A stretch of 64,000 nt of DNA from SZUA-442 sp963753185 (GTDB lineage: Bacteria; Actinomycetota; Acidimicrobiia; Spongiisociales; UBA5794). The position numbers were made by a program, and so were the translations under genes. The first letter of the stretch is position 1; the number at the start of each line of letters is the position of its first letter. The notes under the pieces were generated by a model, which was not told the DNA's origin, searched no databases, and saw only the letters and a program-made list of their open reading frames with translations. The stretch covers positions 558,001 through 622,000 of the forward strand of contig CAVWBO010000007.1 in assembly GCA_963753185.1 (NCBI GenBank), in the 5' to 3' direction. Below are positions 43,343 to 52,584 of the stretch, one piece after another.

Positions 43343-44697
43343 CGCGCCACCCTCCTTCGGTAGTAGCCGTCAAGTGCCACGGCTGCGACGAGCACGATGC
43401 CGACCACGATGTCCTGCAGGGGTGCATCGACGCCAATGAGGACCATGCCGGACACCAGCGACTGCATCACGAGTGCTCCGAGGACCGCACCGGGGATGGT
43501 GCCGACGCCACCGCTCAGGGACGTACCGCCGATGACGGCGGCGGCGATGACGTACAACTCGGCGAGCTGGCCGAGTCCGCTCGTTGCCGCGTTGAGCCGG
43601 GCGATCTGGACGGCGGCAGCGATTCCGACGAGGAGCCCCATGAGGGCGAATGTCTTCACGACGATCCACCGGGTCTTGATGCCCGCAAGGGTCGCCGCCT
43701 CGGGGTTCCCTCCGATCGCATAGACGTAGCGGCCGAAGCGGGTGCGGGTCGCGATGAAGTTCATCGCCAACGCGACGATGATCGTGATCAGGACCGGAGT
43801 TGCCAGGCCGAGCGGGATCGTGAGCCCTTCGGGGGGCCACACGATGCCGTTGTCTGCAGCGTACTTCCGGGCCAATGCCTCAGGCATCGGATAGGAGTTG
43901 ATGACCGCTGTTGCCCCCAGGATCACGCCGATCGCGATGGCGCCGATGGTGATCTCCGCCCACATCGGTCGGGGTGCGAAGCCCACCCGAATTCGCTGCC
44001 TGCGGCGGTTCCACATCAGCACGACGACCCCGACACATCCGGCGACGCCGAGGATCCATGTCCACGTGCCTCCGATGGAGCCGCGTGCCCCCCCGCCGAG
44101 GATCTGGAACGTCGCGTCCATGGGAGCGATCGTCTGTCCACTGGCCATCCACCAGGCAACTCCGCGCCATACGAGCAGGCCGCCGAGGGTCACGATGAAC
44201 GAAGGTACCCCGATGTAGGCGACGATCGTGCCCTGGAACATCCCGATGAGCGTTCCGAGCAGCAAACCGGCAACGATGGCGATGATCCAGATCGCAGGGC
44301 TACCGATGTCGAAGACGTCGGGCAGATACCTCACCTGCAGCAGCGCCATCGCCATGCCAACGGCGGCCAGCATCGAGCCGACCGACAGGTCGATGTTGCG
44401 AGACACGATGACGAGCACCATGCCCGTCGCCATGATCGCCACCACCGAGGTCTGGACGGACAGATTCCAGAGGTTGCGGGATGTGAGAAAGGCACCGTCG
44501 GATGCGATGTTCGAACCGATCCAGATGACGAGCAACGCGGCGACCATGCCGAGGAGGCGTGTGTCGATCTCGGCTGATCGGAAGAGGGAACCGATCGTCG
44601 TTCGTGGTGACGGCGGAGCCGCCGCTCCTGCGCCTTCCGGCGGCGGAGCTGCGGGTGAGCCCGTTTCTGTGCGTGGGGTCCCGTTGGTATCCGTCAT
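43339..44697 (-). CDS. xylH: sugar ABC transporter permease, XylH type
   Basis: A 452-residue permease of the ribose/xylose branch. A Pro/Ala-rich N-terminal tail (about 1-30) is followed by about ten TM helices. Family segments include VSRNIDLSVGSMLA (about 110-123), GTLIGMFQGTIVAYIGVPSFIVTLGG and, near the C-terminus, GGTSLSGGVGTIPGAVLGAL. Length and the insertion between TM helices around 225-275 match XylH rather than shorter RbsC. It works with the ATPase downstream and the binding protein upstream. Confidence 0.92.
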   Translation of the reverse strand: MTDTNGTPRTETGSPAAPPPEGAGAAAPPSPRTTIGSLFRSAEIDTRLLGMVAALLVIWIGSNIASDGAFLTSRNLWNLSVQTSVVAIMATGMVLVIVSRNIDLSVGSMLAAVGMAMALLQVRYLPDVFDIGSPAIWIIAIVAGLLLGTLIGMFQGTIVAYIGVPSFIVTLGGLLVWRGVAWWMASGQTIAPMDATFQILGGGARGSIGGTWTWILGVAGCVGVVVLMWNRRRQRIRVGFAPRPMWAEITIGAIAIGVILGATAVINSYPMPEALARKYAADNGIVWPPEGLTIPLGLATPVLITIIVALAMNFIATRTRFGRYVYAIGGNPEAATLAGIKTRWIVVKTFALMGLLVGIAAAVQIARLNAATSGLGQLAELYVIAAAVIGGTSLSGGVGTIPGAVLGALVMQSLVSGMVLIGVDAPLQDIVVGIVLVAAVALDGYYRRRVAR

Positions 44698-44708
44698 TGG
44701 CCCACAAT

Positions 44709-44782
44709 AGATCGGTTGTCCGTCTCAATGAAGTAGAGGAGCCGCAGATCGGTTGGCCGTCTCAATGAAGTAGAGGAGCCGC
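44709..44782. repeat. 37-bp tandem duplication
   Basis: A 37-base sequence starting AGATCGGTTG at 44709 is repeated at 44746 with one mismatch (T/G). Each copy ends in AGGAGCCGC, and the second copy's end forms the left arm of the following hairpin. It lies between the xylose-binding protein gene and the permease gene. Confidence 0.9.
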
Positions 44783-44807
44783 ACCCACCGAGGTGGGTGC
44801 GGCTCCT
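44774..44807 (-). terminator. hairpin between xylose-binding protein and permease genes
   Basis: AGGAGCCGCACCCACC-GA-GGTGGGTGCGGCTCCT is a perfect 16-bp stem just downstream of the binding-protein stop on the leftward transcript. No U-tract follows. Because the tandem duplication provides a second AGGAGCCGC, an alternative shorter pairing is possible. It probably limits read-through into the permease genes. Confidence 0.7.
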
Positions 44808-44832
44808 CCCGCTACTCAGGGTCGATGTTGTC

Positions 44833-45981
44833 CTAGGGACAGACCGACACACTCCCGGCCGGGACGTCCTTGCAGAGGTCGTCCGTCGTGATCCATCCCT
44901 CATCGAGAACAACGTTGAGGTTGTCCTGCGTGATCGGGATCGGGGTCAGGATGATCGACCACACGTCAACACCGCCGGGTGTCGTGAACACGCCTGCCGC
45001 GGTGCCCGCCGCAGGTGCCGAGTCACCGAGGTTGCCCGGAGCCGTCACAGCGTCGAGGCTGGTGCCGCTCGCGAGCGCCACAGCGACCTCACCGGCCGTC
45101 TGGCCGAGCGCGAAGGCGTTCTTCCAGACGTCCACCGCCTGCGTGCCGAGTGCGACACGGTTCAGAGCGTCGAAATCGCCGTCCTGTCCCGACACCGGCA
45201 CGGAGCCTGCGAGACCCTGTGCGGCCAGGGCGGCGACAACGCCGCCGGCCATGCCGTCGTTGGAGGCAACGACCGCGTCGACCTCGTTGTTGTTCGTCGT
45301 CAGGAACTGCTCCATGTTGGTCTGGGCGACCTCAGGTGCCCAGTTGTCCGTGTAGGACTCACCGACATTGACGATCGGGCAAGGTGCGACGAGATCCTCA
45401 CAACCGGTCGCCTCGAGCAGCACCTCCTGCTGACCTCCACGAAGGAAATCGGCATTGGCGTCTGCGGCGTTGCCCTTGATGAAGACGTAGTTGCCTTCGG
45501 GCACCAGGTCGTAGATCGCTCGGGCCTGCATGCGCCCCACCTCGACGTTGTCAAAGGTGATGTAGAACGCATTCGGGTCTTCGATCAGCCGGTCGTAGGC
45601 GATGACAGGGATCCCCTGATCAGTCGCACTCTGGACAGCCGGCAGGATCGCCGTGCCGTCCTGAGCGAGGATGATCAGCGCATCGGCGCCCTGGGAGATC
45701 AGGTTCTCGACGTCGGCGAGCTGCTGCTCAGCAGACGAGCCTGCGTCCGTCGAGATGTACCTGGCACCTGCAGCCTCGAGCGCCGCCTTGATGGCGGGCT
45801 CGTCTGCTCGCGCCCAGCGAGGCTCGTTGAAGTTGTTCCACGAAACGCCGATGACGAGCTCATCGTCGCCGCCGCCGCCTTCACCGGCAGTGGTCGTCGT
45901 GTCGCCAGAGTCATCGCTGCATGCAGCGACAATCATGGCGAATGCAGCCAGGAGCACAAAGAACTTTGTGCTTCGCTTCAT
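44833..45981 (-). CDS. xylF: D-xylose-type ABC transporter substrate-binding lipoprotein
   Basis: A 382-residue periplasmic-binding protein of the type I sugar family. The lipobox VAAC (Cys at about 21) is followed by DDSGDTTTTAGEGGGG and the binding fold: IGVSWNNFNEPRWARADEPA, GSSAEQQLADVENLISQGAD, PVIAYDRLI, FDNVEVGRMQA and VVASNDGMAGGVVAAL. The YDRLI and GNAADANA segments are characteristic of XylF. The Met at 45981 starts the lipoprotein signal; upstream sequence is not coding. Confidence 0.92.
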   Translation of the reverse strand: MKRSTKFFVLLAAFAMIVAACSDDSGDTTTTAGEGGGGDDELVIGVSWNNFNEPRWARADEPAIKAALEAAGARYISTDAGSSAEQQLADVENLISQGADALIILAQDGTAILPAVQSATDQGIPVIAYDRLIEDPNAFYITFDNVEVGRMQARAIYDLVPEGNYVFIKGNAADANADFLRGGQQEVLLEATGCEDLVAPCPIVNVGESYTDNWAPEVAQTNMEQFLTTNNNEVDAVVASNDGMAGGVVAALAAQGLAGSVPVSGQDGDFDALNRVALGTQAVDVWKNAFALGQTAGEVAVALASGTSLDAVTAPGNLGDSAPAAGTAAGVFTTPGGVDVWSIILTPIPITQDNLNVVLDEGWITTDDLCKDVPAGSVSVCP

Positions 45982-46080
45982 TTCGTCCTCCGATTGTCTA
46001 TTAGGACCGCTGATCGCGATCCAGGAGCAGGTAGATGGAAACATCCCCCGCTCCACCTCTTCATGGTACGCCGGACGCGG

Positions 46081-48018
46081 ATGCCACGCCACTCAACGAA
46101 GGAATCCTTGCGACGAGGATCGCTATCGTTTCGCGAGATCAGGAGGCATCAGATCATCCCCCACCGGCCACGAGCAACTGCGTTGCGAGTGTCCGTCGTT
46201 GCCATGGCCGTCGTCTTGGGACTGGCTGCATGCACAGAGGCCGGACCGACATGCACCCCGAGCCCCGGGCATCCCGAATGGTCGGCCGCCCGCCAATGGA
46301 ACGAGGTGCTGCTCGACGGCATCCGTCGCGACCTCCCTGCACCGACGGTGCACGCAAGAAACCTGTTCCACGTGTCGGCTGCGATGTGGGATGCGTGGGC
46401 CGCATACGACTCTGATGCGCGCGGTGTCTTCTCCACCGAGAAGATCGATACGGGGGGGACCGACGATGCACGGGACGAGGCGATCAGCTACGCCGCATAC
46501 CGCGTACTCGAGGCACGGTACATCGACTCGATCGGGGCAACCGAAACGATCCCGGAGTTCGATGCCCTCATGGAGTCGCTTTGCCTCGACATCGGCGTCA
46601 CGACGACCGAGGGAGACACGCCCGCGGCTGTCGGGAACCGGATCGCCGAGACGATCCTCTCCGTTGGCAGGGAGGACGGATCGAACGAGGCGGAGGGTTA
46701 CGCCTCAGAGTCGTACGAGCCTGTCAACGCTCCCCTCATCGTGCGAGCGTCCGGAACGGAGATGGTGGACCCGAATCGCTGGCAGCCCTTGCAGATAGAA
46801 GGGATGATGTCCCAGAACGGCATCGTCCTGGCAAACGGAGTCCAGGAGGCGATCGATCCCCATTGGGGTCACGTGGTGAGCTTCGCCCTTCCACAGGCCG
46901 GCGAGACCGGCGTGCCGATCGATCCCGGACCTCCACCAGCGCTCGGCGATCCCTCGTCTGATCAGGAGTTCAAGGAGTCAGCTGTCGATGTGATTCGCTA
47001 CAGCGGCATGCTCGACCCCGAAGCCGACGAGATGATCGATGCCTCGCCAGCATCGATCGGCGCGAACCCGGTCGGCACGAATGATGGCGTCGGCCATCCG
47101 CTGAACCCGATCACGGGCGAACCGTACGAACCCTACGTCATCAGCCACGGCGATTTCGGCCGAGTGGTTGCGGAGTTCTGGGCGGATGGCCCCAGATCGG
47201 AGACACCGCCTGGACACTGGAACACGCTCGCGAACCAGGTCTCGGACGAGCTGGCTGACGAGCTTCTGATCGCAGGCGCAGGAGAACCAGTGGATCGTCT
47301 GGAGTGGGACGTGAAGATGTACCTCGCGCTCAACGGAGCCAACCACGACGCGGCCATTGCAGCATGGGGGCTCAAGGGTCACTACGACTCCGCCAGGCCA
47401 ATCTCGATGATTCGGTGGATGGGCGGTCTCGGCCAGTCGAGCGATCCGCGCGGACCGGCCTACCACCCCGACGGCCTGCCACTCGCCGAGGGCATCGTGG
47501 AGGTCGTGACGGAGGACACCACGGCACTAGGCGAACGGCATGAACACCTCGCGGGCCACGAGGGGGAGGTGGCGATCTACGCATACCGAGGTGGACCCGA
47601 GGACCGCGAGACGGACATCGGTGGTGTGGGCTGGATCCTCGCGGTCGATTGGGTCCCGTATCAGGCACCGACCTTCGTGACGCCATCGTTCCCCGGATAC
47701 GTGTCCGGTCACAGCACGTTCAGTCGCGCCTCGGCCGAGGTCCTCACAGCGATCACGGGCGACGCCTACTTCCCCGGCGGCATGGGAACGCACGTGTACG
47801 AGAGCGGTGAGCTGGACTTCGAGCACGGTCCCGAAGAGGCCGTCACCCTCCAGTGGGCGACCTACCGGGATGCAGCGGATCAAGCCGGGATATCCCGCAT
47901 GTATGGCGGCATCCACGTGCGCGCTGACGACTTTGAGGGTCGCAAGCTGGGTGAACGGATCGGTCGCGACGCATGGTTGAAGGCGCTGGAGTACTTCGAT
48001 CCCGCAGAATCGGGTTGA
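46081..48018 (+). CDS. vanadium-dependent haloperoxidase-like (PAP2 fold) lipoprotein
   Basis: About 645 residues, exported as a lipoprotein (hydrophobic VVAMAVVLGLAAC, Cys near residue 56). The C-terminal PAP2/haloperoxidase domain has the vanadate/phosphate residues: Lys and Arg in GLKGHYDSARP, Ser-Gly-His in YVSGHSTFSRA, and Arg/His in RMYGGIHVRADDFEGRKLG. Such enzymes oxidise halides with peroxide or act as phosphatases; the activity here is unproven. The start is uncertain: ATGs at 46063 and 46081 have no ribosome site, while AGGAGG at 46141-46146 precedes only ATC codons. The frame stays open much further upstream, but that overlaps xylF. Confidence 0.8.
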   Translation: MPRHSTKESLRRGSLSFREIRRHQIIPHRPRATALRVSVVAMAVVLGLAACTEAGPTCTPSPGHPEWSAARQWNEVLLDGIRRDLPAPTVHARNLFHVSAAMWDAWAAYDSDARGVFSTEKIDTGGTDDARDEAISYAAYRVLEARYIDSIGATETIPEFDALMESLCLDIGVTTTEGDTPAAVGNRIAETILSVGREDGSNEAEGYASESYEPVNAPLIVRASGTEMVDPNRWQPLQIEGMMSQNGIVLANGVQEAIDPHWGHVVSFALPQAGETGVPIDPGPPPALGDPSSDQEFKESAVDVIRYSGMLDPEADEMIDASPASIGANPVGTNDGVGHPLNPITGEPYEPYVISHGDFGRVVAEFWADGPRSETPPGHWNTLANQVSDELADELLIAGAGEPVDRLEWDVKMYLALNGANHDAAIAAWGLKGHYDSARPISMIRWMGGLGQSSDPRGPAYHPDGLPLAEGIVEVVTEDTTALGERHEHLAGHEGEVAIYAYRGGPEDRETDIGGVGWILAVDWVPYQAPTFVTPSFPGYVSGHSTFSRASAEVLTAITGDAYFPGGMGTHVYESGELDFEHGPEEAVTLQWATYRDAADQAGISRMYGGIHVRADDFEGRKLGERIGRDAWLKALEYFDPAESG

Positions 48019-48022
48019 CGAA

Positions 48023-49705
48023 GTGAGGGTCGGTTTCGCTGGACGTGTCGCAGCTGGGATCGTCCTGGTCGGGTTGTTGCTCACCGCACTGATCGTCCTC
48101 GCCATGGCGCAGAGAGCCCCGGCATCGCCGACGGATGCCCTGGATGCGCCGCGCATGATCGAGGAGACGGCGAGCTCCGGTGTCACGCACTCGTACGAGG
48201 GAGACTGGCGGTACTTCGAAGGCGGCGGAGTCGCGGCGTTCGACTGCGATGACGACGGGATGCTCGACCTCCACCTCGCTGGCGGTGATGCCCCTGCAGC
48301 GTTCTACCGGAACGTGGGAGCCGTCGGGGGAGAACTCCGCTTCGAGCAGGTCCACATCCCCGAACTCGAGATGACGGGGGTGACAGGGTCGTATCCCTTC
48401 GACGTCGACTCTGACGGGATCGTGGACCTCGCCGTGCTCCGGATCGGGGAGAACGTGATCCTCCGCGGCGGTGGGGACTGCACGTTCCGACGTGCCAATG
48501 AGATGTGGGGCATCGACGGCGGATCGGCGTGGACCGTGGGCTTCAGTGCGACATGGGAGTCCGGAAACGAGTTGCCGACGCTGGCGTTCGGGAACTACCT
48601 GAAGTCGACGGATCCCGCCGAGCTCCAGGACGGCACGGACCTGTGCGCGTCGAACGTCGTCCTTCGCCCCGACGGCACGACGTACGGTCCACCGATGACC
48701 CTCGATCCGGGGTTGTGCTCGTTGTCCCTCCTGTTCAGCGATTGGAGTCGAAGCGGTGTCGCCGACCTGCGGGTCACGAACGACCGGCAGTACTACCGGA
48801 CCGGGGAGGAGCAGCTGTGGGCGCTGCCTCCGGGATCCGACCCCGTCGCATACACGAGGGACGACGGATGGAATCACCTCCAGGTCTGGGGAATGGGGAT
48901 CGCCTCGCACGACATCACGGGTGACGGGTACCCGGAGGTGTACCTCACGAGCCAGACCGACAACAAGCTCCAGTCGCTCACGGACGGTCCCGAGCGCCCT
49001 TCCTACTCGGACATCGCGATCCGACGTGGCGTGACCGCGCACGCTCCGTACGTCGGTGACGATCCGCGGCCGTCGACTGCGTGGCACGCGCAATTCGAGG
49101 ACGTCAACAACGACGGCTTCGTGGACCTGTTCGTCGCAAAGGGCAACGTCGATGCGATGCCAACGTTCACGGACGAGGACCCGAACAACTTGTTCCTCGG
49201 TCAACCCGATGGGACCTTCGTCGAGGGTGCGGTGGATGCGGGCATCGTGCATTTCGACCGGACACGTGGTGCAGCCGTCGTCGACCTCAACCGCGACGGC
49301 CTGCTCGACCTCGTCGAGGTGAACCGGACGGCGCCCGTTCGACTCTGGCGCAACCTGGGGAAGGGAGCAGGCACCGAATCCGTCGCGATGGGAAACTGGT
49401 TGGCAGTCCGGGTCGACGGCGAGGGTCCCAATCCGCGAGGTGTCGGGGCATGGATCGACGCCACGGTGGGGGATCACACCATGTCGAGGGAGGTGACCGT
49501 CGGAGGAGGTCACGCCAGCGGCCAGTGGGACTGGATCCACTTCGGACTCGGCCCTGCGTCGTCCGTGGACCTCACGGTCACGTGGCCCGACGGGACGAGT
49601 TCCTCATGGGACGCCGTGGAGGCCAACCGGTACGTCACCCTGATGCGGGGGAGCGCCACTGCCGACGAGAGGGAGGAACCGAACGCGATGGGAGACCACG
49701 AATGA
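48023..49705 (+). CDS. CRTAC1-family secreted protein (FG-GAP repeats plus ASPIC/UnbV)
   Basis: A 560-residue protein with GTG start and an N-terminal signal/TM (about 10-30). FG-GAP/VCBS repeats carry calcium-type loops DCDDDGMLD, DVDSDGIVD, DITGDGYPE, DVNNDGFVD and DLNRDGLLD. A C-terminal ASPIC/UnbV domain follows (GNWLAVRVDGEGPNPRGVGA; VTVGGGHASGQ; VTWPDGTSS). It probably forms a beta-propeller outside the membrane. It starts five bases after the haloperoxidase stop and its end overlaps the next gene (ATGA), so all three are one operon. Confidence 0.9.
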   Translation: MRVGFAGRVAAGIVLVGLLLTALIVLAMAQRAPASPTDALDAPRMIEETASSGVTHSYEGDWRYFEGGGVAAFDCDDDGMLDLHLAGGDAPAAFYRNVGAVGGELRFEQVHIPELEMTGVTGSYPFDVDSDGIVDLAVLRIGENVILRGGGDCTFRRANEMWGIDGGSAWTVGFSATWESGNELPTLAFGNYLKSTDPAELQDGTDLCASNVVLRPDGTTYGPPMTLDPGLCSLSLLFSDWSRSGVADLRVTNDRQYYRTGEEQLWALPPGSDPVAYTRDDGWNHLQVWGMGIASHDITGDGYPEVYLTSQTDNKLQSLTDGPERPSYSDIAIRRGVTAHAPYVGDDPRPSTAWHAQFEDVNNDGFVDLFVAKGNVDAMPTFTDEDPNNLFLGQPDGTFVEGAVDAGIVHFDRTRGAAVVDLNRDGLLDLVEVNRTAPVRLWRNLGKGAGTESVAMGNWLAVRVDGEGPNPRGVGAWIDATVGDHTMSREVTVGGGHASGQWDWIHFGLGPASSVDLTVTWPDGTSSSWDAVEANRYVTLMRGSATADEREEPNAMGDHE

Positions 49706-51069
49706 ACGTCCGCCTCGATCGCATCGACCTCCCGGACTTTGGCTCCGACAGCGTCAGGCCAACCCTCCCGCCCGATATCCACTCCCATCGGTTCCGACGC
49801 TTCGTCGACCGGTTTGAGGAGCTCGGCTTCGATTCGGCGATCGTCTACGCCGACAGGGAGCACAGCGCGAACATGTCGTATCTCACGGGCTTCGACCCTC
49901 GCTTCGAGGAGGCGCTGCTCATCGTCGCGGGCGATGGCAGCCCCTTGCTCGTCACCGGCAACGAATGCGTCGGCATGGCGGAGGCGGCTCCACTCGAGAT
50001 GCGGGTCGAGCTCCACCAGGACTTCAGCCTCCCGGGGCAGCCCCGCGACCGTTCGAGGCCCCTTCGGGATGTCTTCGCCTCGGAGGGCCTCGGATCACGA
50101 GTGGCGATGATCGGTTGGAAGGAGTTCACCGACCGCTCGATGATCGATGTCCCCTCATGGGTCGTGGAGGCAGTGCGTGAAGCGATGGGTGGGTCCGGCG
50201 TCCTCGAGAATGCGAACCACATCCTCACGGCAGCCGACCGCGGGCTCCGGGTCATCAACGAGGTCGAGCAGCTCGCCGCGTTCGAGCATGCCTCGTGCAC
50301 GACCTCCTCTGGGGTTCGCAACTTGCTGCGGAACCTCGAACCTGGCATGACCGAGGCAGAGGCTGTCTCGTTCCTCGGTTGGGACGGCAGTCCCCTCTCG
50401 TGCCACCTCATGCTCACCGCAGGCGACCGCGCATCCCTGGGGCTCCTGAGTCCGGGGGACCGCAGGATCGAGCGAGGGGATCGGTTCACGACCGCCTTCG
50501 GGATCTGGGGCGCGCTGACGTGCAGGGCCGGATTCGTGGTACGGGACGCCGGTGAGCTCCCGCCTGCGATCGACGACTACGTCGAACGGCTCGTCGCCCC
50601 CTACTTCACGGCGATCGTCGAGTGGTACGAGGCCCTGCACATCGGTCAGACCGGCGGTGCGCTCTTCGACATCATCGACAGGCACCTCGGCGACCCCTTC
50701 TTCGGGATCTTCCTGAATCCCGGTCACCAGATCCACCTCGACGAGTGGGTCAACTCGCCGATCTCTCGAGACAGTGACATCACCCTGGCTTCGGGGATGG
50801 CGTTCCAGGTCGATGTGATCCCTGCAACCGGCAGCGAGTACTTCACGACGAACATCGAGGACGGGATCGCCCTCGCCGACGGCGATCTGCGGGCGACGAT
50901 CGCGAAGCGCTATCCGGCGATGTGGTCGAGGATCGAGGAGCGCCGCACCTTCATGGCCGATGTGCTCGGCATCGATCTGCACCCCGACGTGATGCCGTTC
51001 TCGAACATCCCTGCGGTCCTTTCACCGTTCCTGCTGGCTCCCGACCTCGCCATGGTCACGAACCGATAG
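49702..51069 (+). CDS. M24-family (aminopeptidase P-like) protein, probable pseudo-peptidase
   Basis: A 455-residue protein with a creatinase N-terminal domain (about 25-175) and a pita-bread M24 domain (about 195-420). The region that should hold the two metal-binding Asp residues reads GDRFTTAFGIWGALTCRAGF, with no Asp at either expected position, and the first Glu ligand region reads GMAFQVDV; only the His (NPGHQIHLDEW) and the last acidic site (TNIEDGIAL) remain. It therefore looks unable to bind the usual dinuclear metal centre. Position assignments are by eye. It is coupled to the CRTAC1 gene by ATGA. Confidence 0.8.
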   Translation: MNVRLDRIDLPDFGSDSVRPTLPPDIHSHRFRRFVDRFEELGFDSAIVYADREHSANMSYLTGFDPRFEEALLIVAGDGSPLLVTGNECVGMAEAAPLEMRVELHQDFSLPGQPRDRSRPLRDVFASEGLGSRVAMIGWKEFTDRSMIDVPSWVVEAVREAMGGSGVLENANHILTAADRGLRVINEVEQLAAFEHASCTTSSGVRNLLRNLEPGMTEAEAVSFLGWDGSPLSCHLMLTAGDRASLGLLSPGDRRIERGDRFTTAFGIWGALTCRAGFVVRDAGELPPAIDDYVERLVAPYFTAIVEWYEALHIGQTGGALFDIIDRHLGDPFFGIFLNPGHQIHLDEWVNSPISRDSDITLASGMAFQVDVIPATGSEYFTTNIEDGIALADGDLRATIAKRYPAMWSRIEERRTFMADVLGIDLHPDVMPFSNIPAVLSPFLLAPDLAMVTNR

Positions 51070-51103
51070 AGGCGTCCACGCACCCATCGCCGTCGGGCGT
51101 TGG

Positions 51104-52432
51104 TCAGACGGTTCGCCAGATGGTCCGGTTGACGAGGTTCTCGAGCGCCTCCTGTCGACCCGACACGGGAACCGGATCGATGTCCCCCGAAGCGACGAGG
51201 GCCTCCAACGCGGCAAGGCCTGTGTCGCCAGACAGGATCCGGGTACCGAGATCACCGGACCATCCCGCATAGCGCGCATCGCGCTCACCTTCGAGCTCGC
51301 CGTCCTCCATGAGCGCGGCCGCGACGAGGAGCGACTGGGCCAGGGTGTCCATGGCACCGATGTGCGCGTGGAAGAGGTCGCTTCGATCCATCGACTGGCG
51401 TCGTAGCTTCGTGTCGAAGTTGAAGCCACCATCGGTGAATCCCCCTCCTCGGAGGATCTCGTACATGGCGAGGCTCATCTCCTCGACGGAGTTCGGGAAC
51501 TGGTCCGTGTCCCACCCGTTCTGGGGGTCTCCACGGTTCGCATCGATGCTGCCGAAGATGCCGTTGTCGACGGCGTATGCGACCTCGTGGTGGAAGCTGT
51601 GGCCCGCGAGCGTCGCGTGGTTCACCTCGATGTTGACGAACAGCTCGCCGAGCAGGTCGTAGCGCTCGAGGAAGCCGTGCACCGTCGCACTGTCGTAGTC
51701 GTACTGGTGCTTCGTCGGCTCCTGCGGTTTCGGCTCGATGAGAAGCGTTCCCTCGAATCCGATCGACTTCTTGTAGTCGACCACCATGTGGAGGAACCGG
51801 GCGAACTGCTCGGATTCCTGCCGCATTCGGGTGTTGAGCAGCGTCTCGTAGCCCTCACGACCGCCCCACAGGACGTAGCTCGTGCCGCCGAGCCTGTGGG
51901 TGGCGTCGATGGCGTTCTTCACCTGGGCCGCGGCGTACGCGAACACCTCAGGGTCGGGGTTGGTCGCGGCTCCCGCAGCGAACCGGGGATGGCTGAACGC
52001 GTTGGTCGTTCCCCACAACAGCTTCACCCCGGTCTCGGCCATCTTCGACTCCGCATAGCCGACCATCGCATCGAGGTTCGAAACGGTCTGCGCAAACGTC
52101 TCCCCGGCAGGAGCGATGTCGACGTCGTGGAAGCACCAGAAGGGGATCCCGAGTTTGGAGAAGAACTCGAATGCAGCGTCCATCTTCATCCGGGCTGCGG
52201 CCATCGGCTCCATCGTCCCGTCGAGCCAGGGACGATCCAGCGTGCCAGACCCGAACACATCGCTCCCCGGCCAGTTGAACGAGTGCCAATAGCACACCGC
52301 CATCCGGAGGTGGTCGGCCATCGACTTCCCGAGCACCACTCGTTCCGGGTTGTAGTACCTGAAGGCGAAAGGACTGTCCGTGCCCGGACCTTCGAACCTC
52401 ACCCTGTCGACATCACCGAAGAACTCTGACAC
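51104..52432 (-). CDS. xylA: xylose isomerase
   Basis: A 442-residue TIM-barrel isomerase converting D-xylose to D-xylulose with two divalent metals. Motifs include the catalytic His in FWCFHDVDIAP (about 99-109), WGGREGYETLLNTR (about 193-206), the metal-binding EPKPQEPTKHQYDYD (about 237-251), EVNHATLAGHSFHHE (about 273-287) and the DANRGDPQNGWDTDQFP segment (about 300-316). The length is typical of the longer class II enzymes. It is divergent from xylB with 152 bases between, so a shared control region is likely. Confidence 0.96.
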   Translation of the reverse strand: MSEFFGDVDRVRFEGPGTDSPFAFRYYNPERVVLGKSMADHLRMAVCYWHSFNWPGSDVFGSGTLDRPWLDGTMEPMAAARMKMDAAFEFFSKLGIPFWCFHDVDIAPAGETFAQTVSNLDAMVGYAESKMAETGVKLLWGTTNAFSHPRFAAGAATNPDPEVFAYAAAQVKNAIDATHRLGGTSYVLWGGREGYETLLNTRMRQESEQFARFLHMVVDYKKSIGFEGTLLIEPKPQEPTKHQYDYDSATVHGFLERYDLLGELFVNIEVNHATLAGHSFHHEVAYAVDNGIFGSIDANRGDPQNGWDTDQFPNSVEEMSLAMYEILRGGGFTDGGFNFDTKLRRQSMDRSDLFHAHIGAMDTLAQSLLVAAALMEDGELEGERDARYAGWSGDLGTRILSGDTGLAALEALVASGDIDPVPVSGRQEALENLVNRTIWRTV

Positions 52433-52584
52433 CGCGGACCCCTCTCACTGTGCTGGACGCCGGGCTCGCCACCAACGCTAGTGCAGGACTGCGATGAGGC
52501 CGATGGGAGCCGCGGTTCGTTCACGTGCTCTGGCGCATGTAGCGTCCGGTTGTACGGATGTCGGGCCCCGGATCGGTTGGTGAT

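Noticed and set aside
44797..46080. 1073-codon extension of the haloperoxidase frame
   Set aside because: The extension is antisense to xylF and has shadow composition.
52433..52584. Palindromic operator between xylA and xylB
   Set aside because: I looked for an inverted repeat in the divergent gap and saw none convincing enough to report.
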